Source: Hydractinia symbiolongicarpus (lineage: Eukaryota; Cnidaria; Hydrozoa; Anthoathecata; Hydractiniidae). From it: a stretch of 64,000 nucleotides of DNA. Location of the stretch: NCBI RefSeq assembly GCF_029227915.1, contig NC_079888.1, forward strand, positions 434,001-498,000. The letters are read 5' to 3'. The notes under the pieces were generated by a model that worked only from the letters and a program-made list of their open reading frames with translations, had not been told where the DNA came from and did no database searches. Position 1 is the first letter of the stretch. Each line of letters begins with the position of its first letter. Positions 27,001 to 41,190 of the stretch are shown here, in pieces. Both the position numbers and the translations under genes were made by a program.

Positions 27001-30000
27001 CAATTAAGTCCCACAGTCAATCGTTTCACTTTTAAAGGAGATACAATTTAGTAATGTTGGAAAAAAACGCTAAATACATGTTGGTACGAATATGTGAAGC
27101 AACCGTTGTAACTCAAACGGATTGACAACATTAGAAAGTCAACTAAAGGTAGTTTTTGAAACTGTCTCTATTTCTTCAGCGTGAACTAACGGATAGGATT
27201 GGTCCCACAGTAAAAAGTGACTTATTTATATAAATTTTTAAATAAATTGCTACCACAGGGTCCAGTGTAATCGTTGAGTTCCGGCAATCATGTCGAGTTA
27301 AAAAAAATGTTATTTCTTGGAGTCCAATTGGCTCATTTATAACATTTATAAGGTCACAGTCCAGAATCAGTTCAATTAAGTCCCACAGTCAATCGTTTCA
27401 CTTTTAAAAGCGATACAACTTAGTAAGATCGGAACAAAATCACTAAATACATGTTGGTGCGAATATGTGACGCAACCGTTGTAACTCAAACGGATTGCCA
27501 CCGTTAAAAATACAATTAAATGTAGTTTTTGAAACTGTCTCTATTTCTTCAGCGTGAACTAACGGCTAGGATTGGTCCCACAGTAAAAAATGACTTATTT
27601 ATCTTAATTTTTAAATAAAGCGCTACCACACCGCCCAGTGTAATCGCTGAGTTCCAGCAATCATGTCATATTAAGAAGAATGTCATTTCTTATAGTCCAA
27701 TTTGCTCATTTATCACATTTATCAGGTTACAGTCCAGAATCAGTTCAACTAAGTCCCACAGTCAATCGGTTCACCGTTAAAAGCGATACAACTTAGTAAT
27801 ACCGGAAGAAATCGCTGAATACATGTTGGTATGAATCTTTGACGCAACCCTTGTAACTCAAACGGATTGACACCGTTAGAAAGTCAATGAAATCTACTTT
27901 TTGAAACTGTCTCTATTTCTTCAGCGCGAACTAACGGCTAGGATTGGCGCCACAGTAAAAAATGACATATTTATCTTAATTTTTAAATAAAGCGCTCCCA
28001 CAGCGCCCAGTGTAATCGCTGAGTTCCGGCAATCATGTCAAGTTAAAAAGAATGTTATTTCTTGGATTCCAATTGGCTCATTTATCACATTTATAAGATG
28101 ACAGTCCAGAAACAGTTCAATTAATTCCCACAGTCAATCGTTTCACTTTCAAAAGCGACAACACTTAGTAATATCGAAAAAAAACACTTAATACATGTTG
28201 GTACGGATATGTGAAGCAACCGTTGTAACTCAAACGGATTGACACCGTTAGAAAGTCAATGAAAGGTAGTTTTTGAAACTGTCTCTGTTTCTTCAGCGTG
28301 AACTAACGGATAGGATTGGTCCCACAGTAAAAAATTACATATTTATCGAAATTTTAAAATAAAGCGCTACCACAGGGTCCAGTGTAATCGCTGAGTTCCG
28401 GCAATCATGTCAAGTTAAAAAGAATGTTATTTCTTGGATTCCAATTGGCTCATTTATCACATTTATAAGATGACAGTCCAGAATCAGTTCAATTAAGTCC
28501 CACAGTCAATCGTTTCACTTTCAAAAGCGACACCACTTAGTAATATCGAAAAAAAACACTTAATACATGTTGGTACGGATATATGAAGCAACCGTTGTAA
28601 CTCAAACGGATTGACACCGTTAGAAAGTCAATGAAAGGTAGTTTTTGAAACTGTCTCTATTTGTTCAGCGTGAACTAACGGCTAGGATTGGCCCCACAGT
28701 AAAAAATGACATATTTATCTTAATTTTTATATAAAGCGCTCCCACAGCGCCCAGTGTAATCGTTCAGTTCCGGCAATCATGTCGAATTAAAAAGAATGTT
28801 ATTTCTTGGAGTCCAATTGGCTCATTTATCACATTTATAAGGTCACAGTCCAGAATCAGTTCAATTAAGTCCCACAGTCAATTGTTTCACTTTTAAAAGC
28901 GATACAACTTAGTAAGATCGGAAAAAATCGCTAAATACATGTTGGTACGAATATGTGAAGCAACCGTTGTAACTCAAACGGATTGACACCGTTAGAAAGT
29001 CAACGAAATTTAGTTTTTGAAACTGTCTCTACTTTTTCAGCGCGAACTAACGGTTAGGATTGGTCCCACAGTAAAAAGTGACTTATTTATCTAAACTTTT
29101 AAATAAAGCGCTACCACAGGGTCCAGTGTAATCGTTGAGTTCCGGAAATCATGTCGAGTTAAAAAGAATGTTATTTCTTGGATTCCATTTGGCTCATTTA
29201 TCACATTTATAAGATCACAGTCCAGAATCAGTTCAATTAAGTCCCACAGTCAATATTTTCATTTTTAAAGGCGATACAACTTAGTAATATCGGAAAAAAA
29301 CGCTAAATACATGTTGGCACGGATATGTGAAGCAACCGTTGAACTCAAACGGATTGACAACGTTAGAAAGTCAATGAAAGGTAGCTTTTGAAACTGTCTC
29401 TATTTCTTCAGCGTGAACTAACGGATAGGATTGGTCCCACAGTAAAAAGTGATTTATTTATCTAAATTTTTAAATAAAACGCTACCACAGGGTCCAGTGT
29501 AATCGTTGAGTTCCGGCAATCATATCGAGTTAAAAGGAATGTTATTTCTTGGAGTCCAATTGGCTCATTTATAACATTTATAAGGTCACAGTCCAGAATC
29601 AGTTCAATTAAGTCCCACAGTCAATCGTTTCACTTTTAAAAGCGATACAACTTAGTAAGATCGGAACAAAATCACTAAATACATGTTGGTACGAATATGT
29701 GACGCAACCGTTGTAACACAAACGGATTGCCACCGTTAAAAAGACAATGAAATGTAGTTTTTGAAACTGTCTCTATTTCTTCAGCGTGAACTAACGGCTA
29801 GGATTGGTCCCACAGTAAAAAATGACTTACTTATCTCAATTTTTAAATAAAGCGCTACCACACCGCCCAGTGTAATCGCTGAGTTCCGGCAATCATGTCA
29901 AATTAAGAAGATTGTCATTCCTTGGAGACCAAGTGACTCATTTATCACATGTAGCAGGTCACAGTCCGGAATCAGTTTAATTAAGTCCCACAGTCAATCG

Positions 30001-30920
30001 TTTCACTTTTAAAAGCGATACAACTTAGTAATACCGGAAGAAATCGCTAAATACATGTTGGTATGAATCTTTGACGCAACCGTTGTAACTCAAACGGATT
30101 GACACCGTTAGAAAGTCAATGAAATCTAGTTTTTGAAACTGTCTCTATTTCTTCAGCGCGAACTAACGGCTAGGATTGGCCCCACAGTAAAAAATGACAT
30201 ATTTATCTTAATTTTTAAATAAAGCGCTCCCACAGCGCCCAGTGTAATCGTTGAGTTCCGCCAATCATGTCGAGTTAAAAAGAATGTTATTTCTTGGAGT
30301 CCAATTGGCTCATTTATCACATTTATAAGGTCACAGTCCAGAATCAGTTCAATTAAGTCCCACAGTCAATTGTTTCACTTTTCAAAGCGATACAACTTAG
30401 TAAGATCGGAAAAAATCGGTAAATACATGTTGGTACGAATATGTGAAGCAACCGTTGTAACTCAAACGGATTGACACCGTTAGAAAGTCAACGAAATTTA
30501 CTTTTTGAAACTTTCTCTACTTCTTCAGCGCGAACTAACGGCTAGGATTGATCCCACAGTAAAAAATGACTTATTTATCTTAATATTTAAATAAAGCGTT
30601 CCCACAGCGCCCAGTATAATCGCTGAGTTCCGGCAATCATGTCGAGTTAAAAAGAATGTTATTTCTTGGAGTCCGATTGGCTCATTTATCACATTTATTA
30701 ATTCACAGTCCAGAATCAGTTCAATTAAGTCCCACAGTCAATCGTTTCATTTTTAAAGGCGATACAACTTAGTAATATCGGAAAAAAACGCTAAATACAT
30801 GTTGGTACGAATATGTGACGCAACCGTTGTAACTCAAACGGATTGACACCGTTAAAAAGACAATGAAATGTAGTTTTTGAAACTGTCTCTACTTCTTCAT
30901 CGCGAACTAACGGCTACGAT
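21002..30920 (+). repeat. Mosaic satellite region without a simple higher-order unit
   Basis: Only satellite monomers are present. Short shared segments are visible. About 22170-22860 resembles about 24406-25095 at an offset of 2236 bp (six monomers), sharing TGGTCCCACAGTAAAATATG and CTCAGTGTATCCGCTGAG. The monomers around 28100 and 28470 share AAGATGACAGTCCAG and a TCGAAAAAAAACACTTAATA stretch. Subtypes are interleaved irregularly, as expected from overlapping unequal exchanges and conversions. There is no gene or RNA signal. Confidence 0.85.
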
Positions 30921-33900
30921 TGGTCCCACAGTAAAAAATGACTTATTTATCGAAATTTTTAAATGAAGCGCTACCACAGAGTCCAGTGTAATCGCTGAGT
31001 TCCGGCAATCATGTCAAATTAAGAAGATTGTCAATCCTTGGAGACCAAGTGACTCATTTATCACATGTAGCAGGTCACAGTCCGGAATCAGTTTAATTAA
31101 GTCCCACAGTCAATCGTTTCACTTTTAAAAGCGATACAACTTAGTAATACCGGAAGAAATCGCTAAATACATGTTGGTATGAATCTTTGACGCAACCGTT
31201 GTAACTCAAACGGATTGACACCGTTAGAAAGTCAATGAAATCTGGTTTTTGAAACTGTCTCTATTTCTTCAGCGCGAACTAACGGCTAGGATTGGCCCCA
31301 CAGTAAAAAATGACATATTTATCTTAATTTTTAAATAAGGCGCTCCCACAGCGCCCAGTGTAATCGTTGAGTTCCGGCAATCATGTCCAGTTAAAAAGAA
31401 TGTTATTTCTTGGAGTCCAATTGGCTCATTTATCACATTTATAAGGTCACAGTCCAGAATCAGTTCAATTAAGTCCCACAGTCAATTGTTTCACTTTTAA
31501 AAGCGATACAACTTAGCAAGATCGGAAAAAATCGCTAAATACATGTTGGTACGAATATGTGAAGCAACCGTTGTAACTCAAACGGATTGACACCGTTAGA
31601 AAGTCAACGAAATGTAGTTTTTGAAACTGTCTCTACTTCTTCAGCGCAAACTAACGGCTAGGATTGGTCCCACAGTAAAAAATGACTTATTTATCTTAAT
31701 ATTTAAATAAAGCCCTCCCACAGCGCCCAGTATAATCGCTGAGTTCCGGCAATCATGTCGAGTTAAAAAGAATGTTATTTCTTGGAGTCCGATTGGCTCA
31801 TTTATCACATTTATTAATTCACAGTCCGGAATCAGTTCAATTAAGTCCCACAGTAAATCGTTTCACTTTTAAAAGCGATACAACTGAGTAATATCGGAAA
31901 AAATCGCTAAATACATATTGGTACGAATATGTGAAGCAACCGTTGTAACTCAAACGGATTGACACCGTTAGAAAGTCAATGAAAGGTAGTTTTTGAAACT
32001 GTCTCTATTTCTTCAGCGTGAACTAACGGATAGGATTGGTCCCACAGTAAAAAGTGACTGATTTATCTAAACTTTTAAATAAAGCGCTACCACAGGGTCC
32101 AGTGTAATCGTTGAGTTCCGGCAATTATGTCGAGTTAAAAAGAATGTTATTTCTTGGAGTCCAATTGGCTCATTTATCACATTTATAAGATGACAGTCCA
32201 GAATCAGTTCAATTAAGTCCCACAGTCAATCGTTTCACCTTCGAAAGCGATACCGCTTAGTAATATCGAAAAAAAACACTTAATACATGTTGATACGGAT
32301 ATGTGAAGCAACCGTTGTAACTCAAACGGATTGACACCGTTAGAAAGTCAATGAAAGGTAGTTTTTGAAACTGTCTCTATTTCTTCAGCGTGAACTAACT
32401 GATAGGATTGGTTCCACAGTAATAAATTACTTATTTATCGAAATTTTTAAATAAAGCGCTACCACAGGGTCCAGTGTAATCGCTGAGTTCCGGCAATCAT
32501 TTCGAGTTAAAAAGAATGTTATTTCTTGGAGTTCAATTGGCTCATTTATCACATTTATTAATTCACAGTCCAGAATCAGTTCAATTAAGTCCCACAGTCA
32601 ATCGTTTCACTTTTAAAAGCGATACAACTTAGTAAGATCGGAACAAAATCACTAAATACATGTTGGTACGAATATGTGACGCAACCGTTGTAACTCAAAC
32701 GGATTGCCACCGTTAAAAAGACAATGAAATGTAGTTTTTGAAACTGTCTCTATTTCTTCAGCGTGAACTAACGGCTAGGATTGGTCCCACAGTAAAAAAT
32801 GACTTACTTATCTCAATTTTTAAATAAAGCGCTACCACACCGCCCAGTGTAATCGCTGAGTCCCAGCAATCATGTCAAATTAAGAAGAATGTCATTCCTT
32901 GGAGTCCAATTGGCTCATTTATCACATTTATCAGCTTACAGTCCAGAATCAGTTCAACTAAGTCCCACAGTCAATCGGTTCACCGTTAAAAGCGATACAA
33001 CTTAGTAATATCGGAACAAAATCACAAAATACATGTTGGTACGAATATGTGACGCAACCGTTGTAACACAAACGAATTGACACCGTTAAAAAGACAATAA
33101 AATGTAGTTTTTGAAACTGTCTCTATTTCTTCAGCGTGAAATAACGGATAGGATTGGTCCCACAGTAAAAAATGACTTATTTATCAAAATTTTTAAATGA
33201 AGCGCTACCACAGGGTGCAGTGTAATCGCTGAGTTCCGGCAATCATGTCAAATTAAGAAGATTGTCATTCCTTGGAGACCAATGACTCATTTATCACATG
33301 TAGCAGGTCACAGTCCGGAATCAGTTTAATTAAGTCCCACAGTCAATCGTTTCACTTTTAAAAGCGATACAACTTAGTAATACCGGAAGAAATCGCTAAA
33401 AACATGTTGGTACGGATATGTGAAGCAACCGTTGAACTCAAACGGATTGACAACGTTAGAAAGTCAATGAAAGGTAGCTTTTGAAACTGTCTCTATTTCT
33501 TCAGCGTGAACTAACGGATCGGATTGGTCCCACAGTAAAAAGTGATTTATTTATCTAAATTTTTAAATAAAGCGGTACCACAGGGTCCAGTGTAATCGTT
33601 GAGTTCCGGCAATCATATCGAGTTAAAAAGAATGTTATTTCTTGGAGTCCAATTGGCTCATTTATAACATTTATAAGGTCACAGTCCAGAATCAGTTCAA
33701 TTAAGTCCCACAGTCAATCGTTTCACTTTTAAAAGCGATACAACTTAGTAAGATCGGAACAAAATCACTAAATACATGTTGGTACGAATATGTGACGCAA
33801 CCGTTGTAACTCAAACGGATTGCCACCGTTAAAAAGACAATGAAATGTAGTTTTTGAAACTGTCTCTATTTCTTCAGCGTGAACTAACGGCTAGGATTGG

Positions 33901-36900
33901 TCCCACAGTAAAAAATGACTTACTGATCTCAATTTTTAAATAAAGCGCTACCACACCGCCCAGTGTAATCGCTGAGTCCCAGCAATCATGTCAAATTAAG
34001 AAGAATGTCATTCCTTGGAGTCCAATTGGCTCATTTATCACATTTATCAGCTTACAGTCCAGAATCAGTTCAACTAAGTCCCACAGTAAATCGTTTCACT
34101 TTTAAAAGCGATACAACTTAGTAAGATCGGAAAAAATCGCTAAATACATGTTGGTGCGAATATGTGAAGCAACCGTTGTAACTCAAACGGATTGACACCG
34201 TTTCAATGAAATGTAGTTTTTGAAACTGTCTCTACTTCTTCATCGCGAACTAACGGCTACGATTGGTCCCACAGTAAAAAATGACTTATTTATCTTAATT
34301 TTTGAATAAAGCGCTCCCACAGCGCCCAGTGTAATCGCTGAGTTCCGGCAATCATGTTGAGTTAAAAAGAATGTTATTTCTTGGATTCGATTTCGCTCAT
34401 TTATCACATTTATAAGATCACAGTCCAGAATCAGTTCAAGTAAGTCCCACAGTCAATCGTTTCATTTTTAAAGGAGATACAACTTAGTAATATCGGAAAA
34501 AAACGCTAAATACATGTTGGTACGGATATGTGAAGCAACCGTTGTAACTCCAACGGATTGACACCGTTAGAAAGTCAATGAAAGGTAGCTTTTGAAACTG
34601 TGTCTATTTCTTCAGCGTGAACTAACGGATAGGATTGGTCCCACAGTAAAAAGTGACTTATTTATTTAAATTTTTAAATAAAGCGCTACCACAGGGTCCA
34701 GTGTAATCGTTGAGTTCCGGCAATCATGTCGAGTTAAAAAGAATGTTATTTCTTGGAGTCCAATTGGCCCATTTATAACATTTATAAGGTCACAGTCCAG
34801 AATCAGTTCAGGTAAGTCCCACAGTCAATCGTTTCACTTTTAAAAGCGATACAACTTAGTAATATCGGAACAAAATCACAAAATTCATGTTGGTACGAAT
34901 ATGTGACGCAACCGTTGTAACTCAAACGGATTGACACCGTTAAAAAGAAAATGAAATGTAGTTTTTGAAACACTCTCTATTTCTTCAGCGTGAACTAACG
35001 GATAGGATTGGTCCCACAGTAAAAAATGACTTATTTATCGAAATTTTTAAATGAAGCGCTACCACAGGGTCCAGTGTAATCGCTGAGTTCCGGCAATCAT
35101 GTCAAATTAAGAAGATTGTCAATCCTTGGAGACCAGTGACTCATTTATCACATGTAGCAGGTCACAGTCCGGAATCAGTTTAATTAAGTCCCACAGTCAA
35201 TCGTTTCACTTTTAAAAGCGATACAACTTAGTAATACCGGAAGAAATCGCTAAATACATGTTGGTATGAATCTTTGACGCAACCGTTGTAACTCAAACGG
35301 ATTGACACCGTTAGAAAGTCAATGAAATCTGGTTTTTGAAACTGTCTCTATTTCTTCAGCGCGAACTAACGGCTAGGATTGGCCCCACAGTAAAAAATGA
35401 CATATTTATCTTAATTTTTAAATAAAGCGCTCCCACAGAGCCCAGTGTAACCGTTGAGTTCCGGCAATCATGTCCAGTTAAAAAGAATGTTATTTCTTGG
35501 AGTCCAATTGGCTCATTTATCACATTTATAAGGTCACAGTCCAGAATCAGTTCAATTAAGTCCCACAGTCAATTGTTTCACTTTTAAAAGCGATACAACT
35601 TAGCAAGATCGGAAAAAATCGCTAAATACATGTTGGTACGAATATGTGAAGCAACCGTTGTAACTCAAACGGATTGACACCGTTAGAAAGTCAACGAAAT
35701 GTTGTTTTTGAAACTGTCTCTACTTCTTCAGCGCAAACTAACGGCTAGGATTGGTCCCACAGTAAAAAATGACTTATTTATCTTAATATTTAAATAAAGC
35801 GCTCCCACAGCGCCCAGTATAATCGCTGAGTTCCGGCAATCATGTCGAGTTAAAAAGAATGTTATTTCGTGGAGTCCGATTGACTCATTTATCACATTTA
35901 TTACTTCACAGTCCGGAATCAGTTCAATTAAGTCCCACAGTAAATCGGTTCACTTTTAAAAGCGATACAACTTAGTAATACCGGAAGAAATCGCTAAATA
36001 CATGTTGGTATGAATCTTTGACGCAACCGTTGTAACTCAAACGGATTGACACCGTTAGAAAGTCAACGAAATGTAGTTTTTGAAACTGTCTCTATTTCTT
36101 CAGCGTGAACTAACGGATAGGATTGGTCCCACAGTAAAAAATGACTTATTTATCGAAATTTTTAAATGAAGCGCTACCACAGGGTCCAGTGTAATCGCTG
36201 AGTTCCGGCAATCATGTCAAATTAAGAAGATTGTCAATCCTTGGAGACCAAGTGACTCATTTATCACATGTAGCAGGTCACAGTCCGGAATCAGTTTAAT
36301 TAAGTCCCACAGTCAATCGTTTCACTTTTAAAAGCGATACAACTTAGTAATACCGGAAGAAATCGCTAAATACATGTTGGTATGAATCTTTGACGCAACC
36401 GTTGTAACTCAAACGGATTGACACCGTTAGAAAGTCAACGAAATGTAGTTTTTGAAACTGTCTCTATTTCTTCAGCGTGAACTAACGGATAGGATTGGTC
36501 CCACAGTAAAAAATGACTTATTTATCGAAATTTTTAAATGAAGCGCTACCACAGGGTCCAGTGTAACCGTTGAGTTCCGGCAATCATGTCCAGTTAAAAA
36601 GAATGTTATTTCTTGGAGTCCAATTGGCTCATTTATCACATTTATAAGGTCACAGTCCAGAATCAGTTCAATTAAGTCCCACAGTCAATTGTTTCACTTT
36701 TAAAAGCGATACAACTTAGCAAGATCGGAAAAAATCGCTAAATACATGTTGGTACGAATATGTGAAGCAACCGTTGTAACTCAAACGGATTGACACCGTT
36801 AGAAAGTCAACGAAATATAGTTTTTGAAACTGTCTCTACTTCTTCAGCGCAAACTAACGGCTAGGATTGGTCCCACAGTAAAAAATGACTTATTTATCTT

Positions 36901-37800
36901 AATATTTAAATAAAGCGCTCCCACAGCGCCCAGTATAATCGCTGAGTTCCGGCAATCATGTCGAGTTAAAAAGAATGTTATTTCGTGGAGTCCGATTGAC
37001 TCATTTATCACATTTATTACTTCACAGTCCGGAATCAGTTCAATTAAGTCCCACAGTAAATCGTTTCACTTTTAAAAGCGATACAACTGAGTAATATCGG
37101 AAAAAATCGCTAAATACATATTGGTACGAATATGTGAAGCAACCGTTGTAACTCAAACGGATTGACACCGTTAGAAAGTCAATGAAAGGTAGTTTTTGAA
37201 ACTGTCTCTATTTCTTCAGCGTGAACTAACGGATAGGATTGGTCCCACAGTAAAAAGTGACTGATTTATCTAAACTTTTAAATAAAGCGCTACCACAGGG
37301 TCCAGTGTAATCGTTGAGTTCCGGCAATTATGTCGAGTTAAAAAGAATGTTATTTCTTGGAGTCCAATTGGCTCATTTATCACATTTATAAGATGACAGT
37401 CCAGAATCAGTTCAATTAAGTCCCACAGTCAATCGTTTCACTTTCGAAAGCGATACCACTTAGTAATATCGAAAAAAAACACTTAATACATGTTGATACG
37501 GATATGTGAAGCAACCGTTGTAACTCAAACGGATTGACACCGTTAGAAAGTCAATGAAAGGTAGTTTTTGAAACTGTCTCTATTTCTTCAGCGTGAACTA
37601 ACTGATAGGATTGGTCCCACAGTAATAAATTACTTATTTATCGAAATTTTTAAATAAAGCGCTACCACAGGGTCCAGTGTAATCGCTGAGTTCCGGCAAT
37701 CATGTCGAGTTAAAAAGAATGTTATTTCTTGGAGTTCAATTGGCTCATTTATCACATTTATTAATTCACAGTCCAGAATCAGTTCAATTAAGTCCCACAG
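30921..37800 (+). repeat. Region with three related trimers (1116-bp units)
   Basis: Trimers at 30921-32036, 35009-36123 and 36124-37239 share GGAGACCAAGTGACTC or close variants, CACATGTAGCAGGTC and TAGCAAGATCGG. The block from about 31000 to 32590 matches about 36200 to 37800 at an offset of 5203 bp, including GTGACTGATTTATC and TTCGAAAGCGATACC. The last two trimers are directly adjacent and share GTAACCGTTGAG and TCGTGGAGTCCGATTGACTC. The stretch 32037-35008 between them is mosaic satellite. It includes a small deletion at about 34200 (CACCGTTTCAATG). Confidence 0.82.
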
Positions 37801-40216
37801 TAAATCGTCTCACTTTTAAAAGCGATACAACTGAGTAATATCGGAAAAAATCGCTAAATACATGTTGGTACGAATACGTGAAGCAACCGTTGTAACTCAA
37901 ACGGATTGACACCGTTAAAAAGTCAATGAAAAGTAGTTTTTGAAACTGTCTCTGTTTTTTCAGCGCGAACTAACGGCTAGAATTGGTCCCACAGTAAAAA
38001 ATGACTTATTTATCTAAATTTATAAATGAAGCGCTACCACAGGGTCCAGTGTAATCGTTTGGTTCCGGCAATCATATCGAGTTAAAAAGAATGTTATTTC
38101 TTGGAGTCCAATTGGCTCATTTACCACATTTATAAGGTCACAGTCCAGAATCAGTTCAATTAAGTCTCACAGTCAATCGTTTCACTTTTAAAAGCGATAC
38201 AACTTAGTAATATCGGAAAAAATCGCTAAATACATGTTGGTACGAATATGTGAAGCAACCGTTGTAACTCAAACGGATTGACACCGTTAGAAAGTCAATG
38301 AAAGGTAGTTTTTGAAACTGTCTCTATTTCGTCAGCGTGAACTAACGGATAGGATTGGTCCCACAGTAAAAAGTGACTTATTTATCTAAACTTTTAAATA
38401 AAGCGCTACCACAGGGTCCAGTGTAATCGTTGAGTTCCGGCAATCATGTCGAGTTAAAAAGAATGTTATTTCTTGGAGTCCAATTGGCTCATTTATCACA
38501 TTTATAAGATGACAGTTCAGAATCAGTTCAATTAAGTCCCACAGTCAATCGTTTTACTTTTGAAAGCGATACCACTTAGTAATATCGAAAAAAAAACACT
38601 TAATACATGTTGATACGGATATGTGAAGCAACCGTTGTAACTCAAACGGATTGACACCGTTAGAAAGTCAATGAAAGGTAGTTTTTGAAACTGTCTCTAT
38701 TTCTTCAGCGTGAACTAACTGATAGGATTGGTCCCACAGTAATAAATTACTTATTTATCGAAGTTTTTAAATAAAGCGCTCCCACAGCGCCCAGTAAAAT
38801 CGCTGAGTTCCGGCAATCATGTCGAGTTAAAAAGAATGTTATTTCTTGGAGTCCAATTGGCTCATTTATCACATTTATTAATTCACAGTCCAGAATCAGT
38901 TCAATTAAGTCCCACAGTAAATCGTTTCACTTTTAAAAGCGATACAACTTAGTAATATCGGAAAAAATCGCTAAATACATGTTGGTACGATTATGTGAAG
39001 CAACGGTTGTAACTCAAACGGATTGAAACCGTTAGAAAGTCAATGAAATGTAGTTTTTGAAACTGTCTCTATTTCTTCAGCGTGAACTAACGGCTAGGAT
39101 AGGTCCCACAGTAAAAAATGACTTATTTATCTAATGTTTTAAATGAAGCGCTACCACAGGGTCCAGTGTAATCGTTGAGTTCCGGCAATCATGTCGAGTT
39201 AAAAAGAATGTTATTTCTTGGAGTCCAATTGGCTCATTTATCAGATTTATAAGGTCACAGACCAGAATCAGTTCAATTAAGTCCCACAGTCAATTGTTTC
39301 ACTTTTAAAAGCGATACAACTTAGTAAGATCGGAAAAAATCGCTAAATACATGTTGGTACGAATATGTGAAGCAACCGTTGTAACTCAAACGGATTGACA
39401 CCGTTAGAAAGTCAACGAAATGTAGTTTTTGAAACTGTCTCTACTTCTACAGCGGGAACTAACGGCTAGGATTGGTCCCACAGTAAAAAATGACTTATTT
39501 ATCTTAATATTTAAATAAAGCGCTCCCACAGCGCCCAGTATAATCGCTGAGTTCCGGCAATCATGTCGAGTTAAAAAGAATGTTATTTCTTGGAGTCCAA
39601 TTGGCTCATTTATCACATTTATTAATTCACAGTCCAGAATCAGTTCAATTAAGTCCCACAGTCAATCGTTTCACTTTTAAAAGCGATACAACTTAGTAAG
39701 ATCGGAAAAAATCGCTAAATACATGTTGGTACGAATATGTGAAGCAACCGTTGTAACTCAAACGGATTGACACCGTTAGAAAGTCAACGAAATGTAGTTT
39801 TTGAAACTGTCTCTACTTCTTCAGCGCGAACTAACGGCTAGGATTGGTCCCACAGTAAAAAATGACTTATTTATCTTAATATTTAAATAAAGCGCTCCCA
39901 CAGCGCACAGTATAATCGCTGAGTTCCGGCAATCATGTCGAGTTAAAAAGAATGTTATTTCTTGGAGTCCAATTGGCTCATTTATCACATTTATTAATTC
40001 ACAGTCCAGAATCAGTTCAATTAAGTCCCACAGTCAATTGTTTTACTTTTAAAAGCGATACAACTTAGTAAGATCGGAAAAAATCGCTAAATACATGTTG
40101 GTACGAATATGTGAAGCAACCGTTGTAACTCAAACGGATTGACACCGTTAGAAAGTCAACGAAATGTAGTTTTTGAAACTGTCTCTACTTCTTCAGCGCG
40201 AACTAACGGCTAGGAT

Positions 40217-40960
40217 TGGTCGCACAGTAAAAAATGACTTATTTATCTTAATATTTAAATAAAGCGCTCCCACAGCGCCCAGTATAATCGCTGAGTTCCG
40301 GCAATCATGTCGAGTTAAAAAGAATGTTATTTCTTGGAGTCCAATTGGCTCATTTATCACATTTATTAATTCACAGTCCAGAATCAGTTCAATTAAGTCC
40401 CACAGTAAATCGTTTCACTTTTAAAAGCGATACAACTTAGTAATATCGGAAAAAATCGCTAAATACATGTTGGTACGATTATGTGAAGCAACCGTTGTAA
40501 CTCAAACGGATTGAAACCGTTAGAAAGTCAATGAAATGTAGTTTTTGAAACTGTCTCTATTTCTTCAGCGTGAACTAACGGCTAGGATTGGTCGCACAGT
40601 AAAAAATGACTTATTTATCTTAATATTTAAATAAAGCGCTCCCACAGCGCCCAGTATAATCGCTGAGTTCCGGCAATCATGTCGAGTTAAAAAGAATGTT
40701 ATTTCTTGGAGTCCAATTGGCTCATTTATCACATTTATTAATTCACAGTCCAGAATCAGTTCAATTAAGTCCCACAGTAAATCGTTTCACTTTTAAAAGC
40801 GATACAACTTAGTAATATCGGAAAAAATCGCTAAATACATGTTGGTACGATTATGTGAAGCAACCGTTGTAACTCAAACGGATTGAAACCGTTAGAAAGT
40901 CAATGAAATGTAGTTTTTGAAACTGTCTCTATTTCTTCAGCGTGAACTAACGGATAGGAT
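40217..40960 (+). repeat. Two adjacent practically identical monomers
   Basis: Units 40217-40588 and 40589-40960 are both 372 bp, and both begin TGGTCGCACAG where most monomers have TGGTCCCACAG. Reading them side by side, I find no difference until the last bases (AACGGCTAGG against AACGGATAGG). Other neighbours in the array differ at many sites, so this is a very recent single-monomer duplication or conversion. Confidence 0.85.
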
Positions 40961-41190
40961 TGGTCCCACAGTAAAAAGTGACTTATTTATCTAAACTTTT
41001 AAATAAAGCGCTACCACAGGATCCAGTGTAATCGTTGAGTTCCGGCAATCATGTCGAGTTAAAAAGAATGTTATTTCTTGGAGTCCAATTGGCTCATTTA
41101 TAACATTTATAAGGTCACAGTCCAGAATCAGTTCAATTAAGTCCCACAGTCAATCGTTTCACTTTTAAAAGCGATACAACTTAGTAATAT

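Noticed and set aside
26784-27035. Plus-strand open frame of 83 codons
   Set aside because: It lies wholly within satellite monomers and depends on local variants. Neighbouring monomers have stops in the same frame.
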